Shown one piece after another: positions 47,884-57,548 of a DNA stretch of 64,000 nucleotides. The DNA lies in NCBI RefSeq assembly GCF_025352425.1, contig NZ_JANXTI010000022.1, positions 21,959-85,958 of the forward strand, written 5' to 3'. The DNA is from Flavobacterium sp. (GTDB lineage: Bacteria > Bacteroidota > Bacteroidia > Flavobacteriales > Flavobacteriaceae). Below the pieces are notes generated by a model. That model was not told the DNA's origin, did not search any database, and saw only the letters and a list, made by a program, of their open reading frames with translations. Both the position numbers and the translations under genes were made by a program. Numbering within the stretch: position 1 is the stretch's first letter; every line of letters begins with the position of its first letter.

Positions 47884-48426
47884 ATGAGTAAAACCTCTCA
47901 AGAATATGATAAGGTTATCGCAATTTGCCGACAGCTTTACGCCAACAAAATGACAGATTATGGAAGCGCATGGAGAATCTTGAGATTACCATCATTAACC
48001 GACCAGATATTCATCAAAGCCCAACGCATCAGAAGTTTGCAACAAAACGACATTCGCAAGATTGACGAAGACGAAACCGGCGAATTCATTGGGATTATTA
48101 ATTATTCAATCATAGCATTGATTCAACTTGATTTAGGCGTGGTAGATCAACCCGATTTAGATTCGGCTAAAGCTATTCAGTTATACGATGAAAAAATTGC
48201 AGCTACAAAATCACTAATGGAAGACAAAAACCATGATTATGGTGAAGCTTGGCGCGAAATGCGTGTGAGTTCGTTGACCGATTTGATTCTGCAAAAGTTA
48301 CTTCGCGTAAAGCAAATAGAAGACAATAAAGGAAAAACGTTGGTTTCTGAAGGTATTGATGCTAATTATCAGGACATGATAAATTACTCCGTTTTTGCTT
48401 TGATTTTAATGAAATTTGGACAATAA
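47884..48426 (+). CDS. DUF1599 protein with internally duplicated domain
   Basis: Two repeats: KMTDYGSAWRILRLPSLTDQIFIKAQRIRSL... and KNHDYGEAWREMRVSSLTDLILQKLLRVKQI.... Start set at MSKTSQEYD. Confidence 0.87.
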   Translation: MSKTSQEYDKVIAICRQLYANKMTDYGSAWRILRLPSLTDQIFIKAQRIRSLQQNDIRKIDEDETGEFIGIINYSIIALIQLDLGVVDQPDLDSAKAIQLYDEKIAATKSLMEDKNHDYGEAWREMRVSSLTDLILQKLLRVKQIEDNKGKTLVSEGIDANYQDMINYSVFALILMKFGQ

Positions 48427-48461
48427 CCCTGCGGCGGCAATCAGGGTGACAAAAGTATACT

Positions 48462-49559
48462 ATGAAAACATCAAAAAATTATATTGCCTGGACGCTGAGA
48501 ATTGTTGTAGCATTTCTTTTTATTGTTTCTGCTTTGGCAAAATTGTCTAAAGGGCATTTATTGGATTCACCTTATTTTGCGATTTCAACTTTTGAAGTTA
48601 AGCAATTGTATCCAATGGGCTTTTCTGAAAGCTTTGCTCCTTATTTTTCCCGAACACTTATCGGTATTGAATTAGCATTGGGACTATTATTGCTGCAGAA
48701 AAACTATTTAAGAAAGTTTCTTATTCCGGTTACCATCTTGCTATTATTGGTATTTATTGGTCATTTGAGTTATGTGACTTTTTTAAGTGGTGGAAATAGC
48801 GGAAACTGTGGTTGTTTCGGAGAACTTTTACCAATGACACCCATTCAGGCTATTATCAAAAATATAGTAGCTGCCGGACTCTTGGCTTATCTGTTTGTTT
48901 TGTTACCTAAAGAAGCTAAAGAGGGAAATTTTTGGGTTTTAACCACTATTCTTTTTGCCTCCATTTTAGCTATCTTTATGTTGGCTCCAATACACCCACC
49001 GGCAAGTAGCTTTGAGCTAGCAACACCGGAAGAAACAATCAATGATACCATTCAGGCGGCAACAATTGACACTTCAGTAATATTAATTTCAAAAGATACT
49101 ATAAAGAAAGTTGAGGACATAAAAACCGTTGTAAAAGAAATCAATGAACCTGCAAAGCACAAATCAGGTTATACTCAATATTTTTCTAAAATTGATACCG
49201 GTAGAAAAACACTTTGTTTTTTTGTGCCAGGCTGTGACCATTGTCGTGTTGCGGCAAAAGAATTGACAGAATTGCGTCAAAAAGATAAAAACTTTCCCGA
49301 AATTTCTATTATCTTTATGAACGAAGAAGCTGATTTAATTCCGGACTTTTTTAAATTTGCCGGTGCTGAATACCCATACAAAATAATCGAGGTTATTCCT
49401 TTTTGGAAAGTTTTAGGTTCTGGAAAAGACACACCCGGTGTAAAATATTTATGGAACGGAAATGAATATAAATATTATTATGGCATAACTGATAATAAAT
49501 TTGACCCGGTTGACTATCAAAAATTGATTAACAAACCATTTTCCGAATTAAAAAAATAA
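48462..49559 (+). CDS. DoxX/MauE-like membrane domain fused to thioredoxin-like domain (BT_3928-like)
   Basis: TM helices with NCGCFGELLPMTPIQAIIKN; C-term TLCFFVPGCDHCRVAAKEL. Confidence 0.85.
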   Translation: MKTSKNYIAWTLRIVVAFLFIVSALAKLSKGHLLDSPYFAISTFEVKQLYPMGFSESFAPYFSRTLIGIELALGLLLLQKNYLRKFLIPVTILLLLVFIGHLSYVTFLSGGNSGNCGCFGELLPMTPIQAIIKNIVAAGLLAYLFVLLPKEAKEGNFWVLTTILFASILAIFMLAPIHPPASSFELATPEETINDTIQAATIDTSVILISKDTIKKVEDIKTVVKEINEPAKHKSGYTQYFSKIDTGRKTLCFFVPGCDHCRVAAKELTELRQKDKNFPEISIIFMNEEADLIPDFFKFAGAEYPYKIIEVIPFWKVLGSGKDTPGVKYLWNGNEYKYYYGITDNKFDPVDYQKLINKPFSELKK

Positions 49560-49603
49560 TTTGTTTTGTATCTTTTTACTATTTTTAATATAAATTTTAG
49601 ATT

Positions 49604-49912
49604 ATGCTTAAATATATAATGTCAACAAGATTACGTCAACGAGTATTTATGGGTATTGCCGGTTGTTTTGTTGTATTTATTTTGGGTTATTATGTTTTGG
49701 AGTACATCTCTACAATGGAAGATCCGCCATTAGGAAATACTGTTTATATACTAATCGGAAGTGCGCTCGTATTTTCTTCAGTAATTGGTGTTCTTATGAT
49801 TATAAAATATCTTTATGATTATAAAAAGCAACAAGAAAGACGCGATCGTCGAAGAAAAAAACATAAGTTATTTTATCTGAAAGATCAAAAAAAAGAAACC
49901 GATTCCGATTAA
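49604..49912 (+). CDS. Small membrane hypothetical protein
   Basis: 102 aa, two TM segments, basic C-terminus. Confidence 0.7.
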   Translation: MLKYIMSTRLRQRVFMGIAGCFVVFILGYYVLEYISTMEDPPLGNTVYILIGSALVFSSVIGVLMIIKYLYDYKKQQERRDRRRKKHKLFYLKDQKKETDSD

Positions 49913-49942
49913 TTCGTTCGTCCCCAATTCAATAAAGAAACT

Positions 49943-50440
49943 ATGAAAAAAATAATCCTCTGCATATTGGCAATAGTTGTTGCGTATGCATTTTCAACCG
50001 TTCACAATGATACATTTTCAAAAAAAGCATTATCCAAAAAATTAATTACTCCGGAAAACACTGAAATTTCATTTAAGAAAATTTTAAAAAAACATAGCGG
50101 AAAAGTTACCGTGATTGAAGTTTGGGCTTCATGGTGTGGAGATTGTGTCAAAGCTATGCCAAATGTAAAAGAAATGCAGACAAACCATCCAAATGTTGAC
50201 TATGTGTTCATTTCCATGGATAAGGCTTTTGATAAATGGCAGGCCGGAATTGAAAAACACGAATTAAAAGGTGACCATTATTGGGCAACTGACGGAATGA
50301 AAGGTGCATTTGGAAAATCGATAAATTTAGATTGGATTCCGAGATACATCATTCTTGATAAAAAGGGGAAAATAGTTATTTATCGTGCTATTGAAACCGA
50401 TTTCGCTAAAATTGACGAGCAATTAAAAAAACTAGAATAA
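49943..50440 (+). CDS. TlpA-like thioredoxin
   Basis: WASWCGDCVKAMPNVKEMQ. Confidence 0.87.
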   Translation: MKKIILCILAIVVAYAFSTVHNDTFSKKALSKKLITPENTEISFKKILKKHSGKVTVIEVWASWCGDCVKAMPNVKEMQTNHPNVDYVFISMDKAFDKWQAGIEKHELKGDHYWATDGMKGAFGKSINLDWIPRYIILDKKGKIVIYRAIETDFAKIDEQLKKLE

Positions 50441-51192
50441 TGAGACAACAAATCGTTGCGGGTAATTGGAAAATGCACAAAAATGCAGAAGAAACAGAAG
50501 ATTTATTAAACGAATTAATCGACAAATTACCTCATGATGTTGAAGTACAGATTATTGTGGCGCCCACATTTATTAACCTTGCCTCAGCAGTTGATCATTT
50601 AGAATTTACCAATATCGCTGTTGCCGCCCAAAATATGAGTCAGTTTGAAAGTGGCGCTTATACTGGCGAAATTTCGGCAGACATGCTTAAAAGTATTGGA
50701 GTCAATATTGTCATCATCGGTCATTCTGAACGACGTGCTTTTTTTCATGAAACTGATTTTATTTTGGCTGACAAAGTAACAACAGCTTTAAAACATAATA
50801 TGACGGTAATTTTTTGTTTTGGAGAAGAATTAAAAGACCGGCAGAATAACCAACACTTCAATGTGGTGGAAAACCAATTGCGTGATGGTTTATTTCATAT
50901 TAAGGATAAAGATTGGGAACAGATTATCTTAGCTTATGAACCCGTTTGGGCTATTGGAACTGGTGAAACTGCTTCACCTGAACAAGTACAGGAAATGCAC
51001 CGATTTATAAGGGAAACTGTTAGGCAGCGTTTTGGAAGCAATGTTGCCGAAGATGTTTCCATTCTTTATGGCGGCAGTGTAAAACCGGATAATGCGAAAG
51101 AAATTTTCTCGAAACCAGATGTTGACGGCGGATTGATTGGAGGCGCAGCATTAAAAGCGATCGACTTTGCGTCAATTGTTAATTCGATATAA
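50440..51192 (+). CDS. tpiA: Triosephosphate isomerase
   Basis: MRQQIVAGNWKMHKN, GHSERR, AYEPVWAIGTGETAS, LYGGSVKPDNA. Confidence 0.97.
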   Translation: MRQQIVAGNWKMHKNAEETEDLLNELIDKLPHDVEVQIIVAPTFINLASAVDHLEFTNIAVAAQNMSQFESGAYTGEISADMLKSIGVNIVIIGHSERRAFFHETDFILADKVTTALKHNMTVIFCFGEELKDRQNNQHFNVVENQLRDGLFHIKDKDWEQIILAYEPVWAIGTGETASPEQVQEMHRFIRETVRQRFGSNVAEDVSILYGGSVKPDNAKEIFSKPDVDGGLIGGAALKAIDFASIVNSI

Positions 51193-51340
51193 GAAAAGTA
51201 ATGTTATTGTGAAAAATCTTTTAATTAATTTGAAAGGTTTTTTTTATAATTTATGTTCATATACTGCATTTTAACGATTTTTTTTGCATTTAATCAAACT
51301 TTACTTTTATTTTTACAATCTAATTTAAAGTCAAAATTAA

Positions 51341-51811
51341 ATGAAAACAAGATTCGCCCTATATCTTGTGCTTTTATTCTCAATGAGTACCTACGCACAA
51401 ATTGATTCTCAGAAACGGTTTCAATCCGAATCGAGAAAATACTATACTTGGAACACGGAGTTCGAAAAATATGAATTGAAAGAGACAGAATATGAAAACT
51501 CTGTTATTGATATTCGTGAAATGGGCTCAAAAACTAATGGCTATATTGTCATTAGTATGATTGACAATGGTCAGGTGCGACTGCATCATGGCTCTATCGT
51601 TGAGTTCTCACAAACGAGTGAAGTAGAAGGAACATGGTTATTACGTTCCAAATTTATGAAGGCAAAACTAGTTTATAATCCAAAAGAAAATACCATCACC
51701 TATCTTTATGATGCTGAGGGAAAACGCTACAGTAAGTTAATGATCTTTAGTGTAACTCCAGACGAAATTCCAAATGCCAGTTTAAAAACAGTTGCCAAAA
51801 CTGACGATTAA
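51341..51811 (+). CDS. Hypothetical secreted protein
   Basis: Signal peptide MKTRFALYLVLLFSMSTYAQ. Confidence 0.75.
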   Translation: MKTRFALYLVLLFSMSTYAQIDSQKRFQSESRKYYTWNTEFEKYELKETEYENSVIDIREMGSKTNGYIVISMIDNGQVRLHHGSIVEFSQTSEVEGTWLLRSKFMKAKLVYNPKENTITYLYDAEGKRYSKLMIFSVTPDEIPNASLKTVAKTDD

Positions 51812-51852
51812 TTTTTTTGCCTAAATGACTTTTATGTAAAGTTAGCGATTGT

Positions 51853-51860
51853 TACCTTTG
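51853..51860 (+). promoter_or_regulatory. -7 box TACCTTTG of prmA
   Basis: TAnnTTTG 13 nt upstream of ATG. Confidence 0.5.
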
Positions 51861-51873
51861 CAAAAAACAAACA

Positions 51874-52707
51874 ATGTCCAATATTTATTTAGGGTATCAT
51901 TTTTCGGTTGTACCAAAAGAACTTGGCTCTGAAATTTTAATTGCAGAGTTGGGAGAAAAGCCTTTTGAAAGTTTTATTGAAACTGAACAAGGTTTTAGCG
52001 CATATATTCAAAAAAACCTTTGTAATAAAGACATACTAGATGATATTTATTTGCTACATTCTCCTGAGTTCACTATTTCCTACACAATCGAAGAAATTGA
52101 CCAGGTCAATTGGAACGAAGAATGGGAAAAAAACTTTGAAGCCATCGATGTAGATGGAAAATGTCACGTACGCGCACCTTTTCATCCAAAAACAAATGCT
52201 GAATTCGATATTATTATTGAGCCTAAAATGAGTTTCGGAACGGGTCATCACGAAACTACACACATGATGATTCAGCATCTTTTAGAAATTGATGTTACAA
52301 ATATGAAAACGTTAGATATGGGGTGCGGAACAGCTATTTTAGCTATTCTTGCCGAAATGAAAGGCGCAAAACCTATTGATGCAATTGATATTGACAATTG
52401 GTGTTATTTGAATTCCGTCGAAAATGCCGAACGCAATAATTGTCATGAAATATCCGTTTATGAAGGCAACGCTTCTTTGCTTAAAGGAAGAAATTACGAT
52501 TTGATTATTGCCAATATCAATCGCAACATTTTGCTAGACGATATGCAGGTATACGTTGATTGTTTAAACAAAAACGGTATCCTTTTGTTAAGCGGATTTT
52601 ACAATGATGACATACCATTTATTAACGAATCATGTACCGAAAAAGGGTTGGCTTTTGTTAAAAAAATTGAAAAAAATAAATGGGTTTCTTTGAAATATGT
52701 AAATTAA
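51874..52707 (+). CDS. prmA: Ribosomal protein L11 methyltransferase
   Basis: MSFGTGHHETTHMM, LDMGCGTAILAI, DLIIANINRNILL. Confidence 0.94.
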   Translation: MSNIYLGYHFSVVPKELGSEILIAELGEKPFESFIETEQGFSAYIQKNLCNKDILDDIYLLHSPEFTISYTIEEIDQVNWNEEWEKNFEAIDVDGKCHVRAPFHPKTNAEFDIIIEPKMSFGTGHHETTHMMIQHLLEIDVTNMKTLDMGCGTAILAILAEMKGAKPIDAIDIDNWCYLNSVENAERNNCHEISVYEGNASLLKGRNYDLIIANINRNILLDDMQVYVDCLNKNGILLLSGFYNDDIPFINESCTEKGLAFVKKIEKNKWVSLKYVN

Positions 52708-52744
52708 TTGCAACTATTTTCAGAGCAGGCAAAAGAGAACAAAA

Positions 52745-53020
52745 ATGAGTACTATTGAAAAAGTTCAAGAAGACGTTTTAGTCGAAGAACAAATTGGAAT
52801 TAACAACGAAATCGTATTATATAACGATGACGTCAACACTTTTGACCATGTGATTGACACATTGATCCATGTTTGTAATCATACATCGGAACAAGCAGAA
52901 CAATGCGCAATTTTAGTTCACTATAAAGGTAAATGTACCGTAAAAACAGGTTCTTTGGATGAATTAAAACCTCAGTGTATCCAACTTTTGGATGCAGGCT
53001 TGAGCGCAGAAATTATTTAA
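52745..53020 (+). CDS. clpS: ATP-dependent Clp protease adaptor ClpS
   Basis: IVLYNDDVNTFDHVIDTLIHVCNHTSEQAEQCAILVHYKGKCTVKTG. Confidence 0.95.
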   Translation: MSTIEKVQEDVLVEEQIGINNEIVLYNDDVNTFDHVIDTLIHVCNHTSEQAEQCAILVHYKGKCTVKTGSLDELKPQCIQLLDAGLSAEII

Positions 53021-53438
53021 ATTTCCAGTCAAACTCATCCTTGTCGTTTATAATCGCACCAATTTCAATCCGAATTATATCATCATATTCTGATTGAAGA
53101 ATTAGCCAATTGCTTTCATTGAAGTGATTTTCAGTCGTGTCAAATTCTTCTTTTGTCCATGATTTAAAAGGCAGTTCCGTTTTTATCGTTTCTATATTTC
53201 TTCCAACAACTTTTTTATCCAAAATGGTGGCTTCCGCATGTGAACAAATAATATACCCCAAACGAAAACCTTCATCTTTATAAAAGGTTAGACTCAATTT
53301 TTGTTCGTTGTACAAACAAATAACATTATCATCCTCATCGCTGTATTGTTTGCTGGGCTTACCGTACAGCAGCTCAACATCTTTTTGTTTCATTCCAAAA
53401 AGCAATTTGTCGACACCATTTTTTAAGTTAATAGTCAT
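53013..53438 (-). CDS. Hypothetical protein
   Basis: 141-aa ORF, 3' overlap with clpS by 8 nt. Confidence 0.72.
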   Translation of the reverse strand: MTINLKNGVDKLLFGMKQKDVELLYGKPSKQYSDEDDNVICLYNEQKLSLTFYKDEGFRLGYIICSHAEATILDKKVVGRNIETIKTELPFKSWTKEEFDTTENHFNESNWLILQSEYDDIIRIEIGAIINDKDEFDWKFK

Positions 53439-53545
53439 AATTTTTTTATAATAAAAATTCGTAAATATTTAAATTAATAAGAAAAAAAGCATAAATTAGT
53501 AATGACTTATTTTGCAAAGTTAAATTATAATTAATAATTTATTTT

Positions 53546-53782
53546 ATGAAATCAAATCAAATACAAACATTAACAGTCGCACTGAGTGTAATTGTGTTTA
53601 GTATTTCACTGACGCAATATGTAGTTACCATTGATTATGATATAGTTGATCCTGTTAGATCATGGCAATATTTAACCGTCGGTAGTGTTGCCCTATTTGG
53701 CGGAGGGATATTAGAATGGTTTATTTGGCTGGCAAATCCTTTGTATATAATTTCAATTAGTTTGTTTATTAAAAAATTATAA
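53546..53782 (+). CDS. Small membrane hypothetical protein
   Basis: 78 aa, two TM segments. Confidence 0.6.
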   Translation: MKSNQIQTLTVALSVIVFSISLTQYVVTIDYDIVDPVRSWQYLTVGSVALFGGGILEWFIWLANPLYIISISLFIKKL

Positions 53783-53944
53783 GCTATCGATGATTACGGC
53801 TTTTCTAGAATTAAACAATTTCATTCCAACTAACAGTTACGCTAAATCATACAAATTATTCTAAAATTTGTATAACGCTTAATTTTAAAAAAAGAGGCAA
53901 TTTAGCTAGGCAGTAATGAAGTTGCAATTAATAGCTAACTAACA

Positions 53945-54538
53945 ATGTGGTGGCAGTATTTATTAGTTTTTGCAGGAGCTTTTGTATTTGACGTAGTTCC
54001 CATTCCGTTTCCTCCTGCGTTTTCAGTTATGATTCCTCTGCAAATAATGTATAACCTTAATCCTTGGGCAGTAACGGTAGTGGGTGTCGCAGGTTCTATT
54101 TTAGGAAGATACGTGCTTACATTATATATTCCCTTGTTGTCTGATAAAATCTTCAAACCAAAAAAGAATAAGGAAGTTCAGTTTCTAGGCAAAAAATTAA
54201 CTGAAAAAGGTTGGAAAAGCCAGGCTATTATTCTGGGATATTCGTTATTGCCGTTGCCCACGACTCCATTGTTTTTAGCAGGAGGAATGGCACGGATAAA
54301 ACCAATCCAAATCATTCCTGCATTCTTTATTGGCAAATTCATAAGTGATGCCGTTGCGGTTCATCTTGGGAAATTTGCTTCTGAAAATGTTGGTGATACA
54401 ATGAATCAACTTTTATCATGGAAGTCAATTACCGGTTTAGTACTCAGTTTATTGTTTATTTGCGCACTATTATTTATCGACTGGTTTTTGCTCCTGGAAA
54501 AAAAACAATTTAAATTAAACTTTAGGATTCTGAAATAA
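53945..54538 (+). CDS. Membrane protein, VTT/YqaA-like
   Basis: Hydrophobic helices with GSILGRYVLTLYIPLL and FIGKFISDAV; family guess only. Confidence 0.65.
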   Translation: MWWQYLLVFAGAFVFDVVPIPFPPAFSVMIPLQIMYNLNPWAVTVVGVAGSILGRYVLTLYIPLLSDKIFKPKKNKEVQFLGKKLTEKGWKSQAIILGYSLLPLPTTPLFLAGGMARIKPIQIIPAFFIGKFISDAVAVHLGKFASENVGDTMNQLLSWKSITGLVLSLLFICALLFIDWFLLLEKKQFKLNFRILK

Positions 54539-54542
54539 GTAT

Positions 54543-55742
54543 CTAATATTCAAACTTTCCAAACTCACTTTCTATAGTGAGTTTTTTAGTCCTGTTCTGA
54601 TGCAAATCAGAGCTTATGGCTTCAACCCTTCCGACAATTTGGGCATCAACACCAAAAGATTTAGAGATTTCTATAAGATCATTGGCAATTCCAGTAGGAA
54701 CATATAATTCCATTCTGTGGCCACAATTAAAAACCTGATACATTTCCTTCCAATCTGTTTTGGATTGCACCTGGATGAGTTTGAATAATGGTGGCACAGG
54801 AAATAAATTATCTTTTATCACATGGACATTGTCCACAAAATGTAGCACCTTTGTTTGCGCTCCACCCGAACAGTGAACCATTCCGTGAATGTCTTTTGGA
54901 GTATATTTGCGTAAGATGGTTTTGATAATTGGTGCATAAGTCCGCGTTGGTGACAACACTAATTTTCCGGCATCAATTGGAGAATTCTTCACTTGATCAG
55001 TCAGTTTTGTATTTCCGGAATACACTAAATCATTTGGCACAGAACTGTCAAAACTTTCAGGATATTTATCGGCAAGATATTTGGCAAAAACATCATGTCG
55101 TGCCGATGTCAGTCCGTTGCTTCCCATTCCGCCGTTATAGGTTCTCTCATATTTGGCCTGACCGAAAGAAGCCAATCCAACAATCACATCACCAGCTTTT
55201 ATATTGGCATTGTCAATCACATCGCTCCGTTTCATTCTTGCGGTAACGGTGGAGTCGACAATTATTGTTCGAACTAAATCGCCAACATCGGCGGTTTCAC
55301 CACCGGTGGAATGAATCGTTACACCAAAGGTTTTCAGTTCGGCAATCAATTCTTCGGTTCCGTTGATAATGGCAGAAATAACTTCCGCGGGAATCAGGTT
55401 TTTGTTTCTTCCAATTGTAGAAGATAGCAGGATATTATCAGTGGCACCAACACAAAGCAAATCGTCAATATTCATAATCAACGCATCCTGCGCAATGCCT
55501 TTCCAAACGGAAATATCCCCAGTTTCTTTCCAATATAAGTAGGCCAAAGACGATTTTGTTCCGGCACCATCAGCGTGCATTATCAAGCAATAATCTTCAT
55601 CATTGGTGAGATAATCGGGAACAATTTTACAAAATGCTTTTGGAAATAATCCTTTGTCGATATTTTTAATAGCGTTGTGAACATCTTCTTTTGAAGCCGA
55701 AACTCCACGAAGATTGTAACGTTGACTGTTATCGGAACTCAT
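54543..55742 (-). CDS. AIR synthase (PurM)-related protein
   Basis: ADGAGTKSSLAYLYW, NIDDLLCVGATDNILLSSTIGRN, HSTGGETADVGDLVRT. Start set at MSSDNSQRYNLRG; the longer N-term is a translated repeat. Confidence 0.88.
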   Translation of the reverse strand: MSSDNSQRYNLRGVSASKEDVHNAIKNIDKGLFPKAFCKIVPDYLTNDEDYCLIMHADGAGTKSSLAYLYWKETGDISVWKGIAQDALIMNIDDLLCVGATDNILLSSTIGRNKNLIPAEVISAIINGTEELIAELKTFGVTIHSTGGETADVGDLVRTIIVDSTVTARMKRSDVIDNANIKAGDVIVGLASFGQAKYERTYNGGMGSNGLTSARHDVFAKYLADKYPESFDSSVPNDLVYSGNTKLTDQVKNSPIDAGKLVLSPTRTYAPIIKTILRKYTPKDIHGMVHCSGGAQTKVLHFVDNVHVIKDNLFPVPPLFKLIQVQSKTDWKEMYQVFNCGHRMELYVPTGIANDLIEISKSFGVDAQIVGRVEAISSDLHQNRTKKLTIESEFGKFEY

Positions 55743-55751
55743 GTGTAGTAG

Positions 55752-55784
55752 TTGGTTGCCCTTCGACAGGCTTAGGGTAAAGTT
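55752..55784. repeat. Fragment of a common dispersed repeat (cccttcgacaggctta-ggg type)
   Basis: gcccttcgacaggcttagggtaaagt; translated in the ORF track as the artefactual TLSLSKGNQ. Confidence 0.5.
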
Positions 55785-55877
55785 GTGTCGCAAAGATAGT
55801 AATAAGAATTAGGACACGAACAAAATTAATTCCAATTAATTTTGAGAATTGGCGAAGCAATTACGAATTTTGGATAA

Positions 55878-56648
55878 TTATTTCTCAACAATCAGTATCT
55901 CTACACGTCTATTTTCATTTTCTTCCTGCTCATTTTTTTCAGGAATGGGATGAATTGGTCTTGTAGTTCCATATCCCTTGAAAGTCATTCGCTTTCTGTC
56001 AATTTTGCTTCGTAGCAAATAATTATAAATGGCTCGGGCACGTGCTGTGGAAACATCGTTTTTATCTCCAAAAGTCTGGCAACAAATGTGCCCCTGTATT
56101 TCGATTTTCAGTTTTGGATTTTCTTCCATCGCGCAGCGCAAATCAATTAGTGTTGGTTGTGACTTGGGAACAATTCGTGCCGAATTATTAAAGAAATAAA
56201 TGTTGGGTAACGTAATTAGTTCGCCAACTTTAGAGCTTTTTATTTTTTTTGTAAGTTCACTTTCAACGGGTAAAAGCAAAGGTTCATTGTAGAAAACAGT
56301 TACCTTTCTATTCTCAGCCTGAACTCTGGACTGTTTGAAATCTTTACCAAAAGCTATTTTTTCTAGATCTTTATTGAATTTCAATCCGCTTTTGTCCAAT
56401 AAAATCTGGACATTTTCAATACGCCTTAATGCTAATTTTTTATTGTAATCCTTAGTGTCAATGCTATCGCAATAACCCAATAATTTAGTGATTTCAATGT
56501 TTTTGTTATTGGCAATCCATTCATTAATTTCTAAAATTGAAGTTGGATTAGGAAAGTCTTTATTAAAATCGAAAAAGACTTCCACTTGCTTTTGTCCAAA
56601 TGATTTAAGGGAAACCAGAAAAAACAATATGATAATTTTTAATTTCAT
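55878..56648 (-). CDS. OmpA-family protein with two OmpA-like domains (paralog 1 of 3)
   Basis: Signal peptide; N-terminal VFFDFNKDFPNP...; C-terminal LKIEIQGHICCQTFGDKNDVSTARARAIYNYL...FKGYGTTRPIHPIPEKNEQEENENRRVEILI. Confidence 0.9.
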   Translation of the reverse strand: MKLKIIILFFLVSLKSFGQKQVEVFFDFNKDFPNPTSILEINEWIANNKNIEITKLLGYCDSIDTKDYNKKLALRRIENVQILLDKSGLKFNKDLEKIAFGKDFKQSRVQAENRKVTVFYNEPLLLPVESELTKKIKSSKVGELITLPNIYFFNNSARIVPKSQPTLIDLRCAMEENPKLKIEIQGHICCQTFGDKNDVSTARARAIYNYLLRSKIDRKRMTFKGYGTTRPIHPIPEKNEQEENENRRVEILIVEK

Positions 56649-57547
56649 TATTTATTTACAATTAAAATTTCTACTCTGCGATTGGCCGCCCGTTCTTTTT
56701 CATTCTTTTCGGGCAAACGATAAACTGGATCGTTGCTACCGTAGCCTCTAAATGCCAATCTACTTACTTCTACTCCGTATTTTGTCAAATATTTTAAAAT
56801 AACCAAGGCTCTCCTATAGGATAATTTGGTGTCATTCGGATTTTGATTGCAGCAAATATGCCCTTGTATTTCAATCGTTAAGTTTGGATTATTCATCATA
56901 ATATCGAGTAATTCATCTAAAAGTGGCAGCGATTGATCCATTACTCTTTCTGAATTATAATAAAAGTTGATATTATTTATTCTGACCAAATCTCCTTTTT
57001 TGGCTTTATGAAATTTTGTTTCCAATGTTGCCCTTTCTTCTTCGACAAGAACATCAATATCAGCTTTCAATAGGTCCTCTTCTACTTTCTCTTTTGCTAT
57101 TACTTCTTTAACTTGCCTTCTCCCAAAAGGACCATCAGGTAGTGTTGCAACATTTTTTACATCAACAGTTTTAGTAACATTAAGATTATAAAAAACTTCT
57201 ACTTTCCTGTTCTCGCTTTGATTTTTGGAGGATTTAAAGTCTTTGCCAAATGATTTCAAGACTACTTTATCAGCAATTTTTATGTTGTTATTTTTAAAAA
57301 TTGCTACCATTGCATTAACTCTTCTCATGGCTAAATCTTTATTGTACTTACTGTCGTCAATACTATCGCAATAGCCTAGAACTTTAGTAATTTCGGTCAT
57401 TTTATTATCTAAAATCCATTGATTTATTTTAATTTGTGATGCTTTATTGGGAACATCTTTATTAAAGTCAAAATAAACATCAAGTTTATTTTGGCTGAAC
57501 CCATATAACGAAAATAGTAAAATACAAAGTATGTAATTTTTTCGCAT
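56648..57547 (-). CDS. OmpA-family protein with two OmpA-like domains (paralog 2 of 3)
   Basis: VYFDFNKDVPNKAS...; LTIEIQGHICCNQNPNDTKLSYRRALVILKYL. Confidence 0.9.
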   Translation of the reverse strand: MRKNYILCILLFSLYGFSQNKLDVYFDFNKDVPNKASQIKINQWILDNKMTEITKVLGYCDSIDDSKYNKDLAMRRVNAMVAIFKNNNIKIADKVVLKSFGKDFKSSKNQSENRKVEVFYNLNVTKTVDVKNVATLPDGPFGRRQVKEVIAKEKVEEDLLKADIDVLVEEERATLETKFHKAKKGDLVRINNINFYYNSERVMDQSLPLLDELLDIMMNNPNLTIEIQGHICCNQNPNDTKLSYRRALVILKYLTKYGVEVSRLAFRGYGSNDPVYRLPEKNEKERAANRRVEILIVNK

Positions 57548-57548
57548 A

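Noticed and set aside
48427-48450. ccctgcggcggcaatcagggt hairpin between 47884..48426 and 48462
   Set aside because: Only 5-bp arms with no T run; too weak to call a terminator or element.
55743-55793. N-terminal extension of the PurM-like protein (MRHNFTLSLSKGNQLLH)
   Set aside because: Translated dispersed-repeat fragment; MSSDNSQRYNLRG is the natural start.
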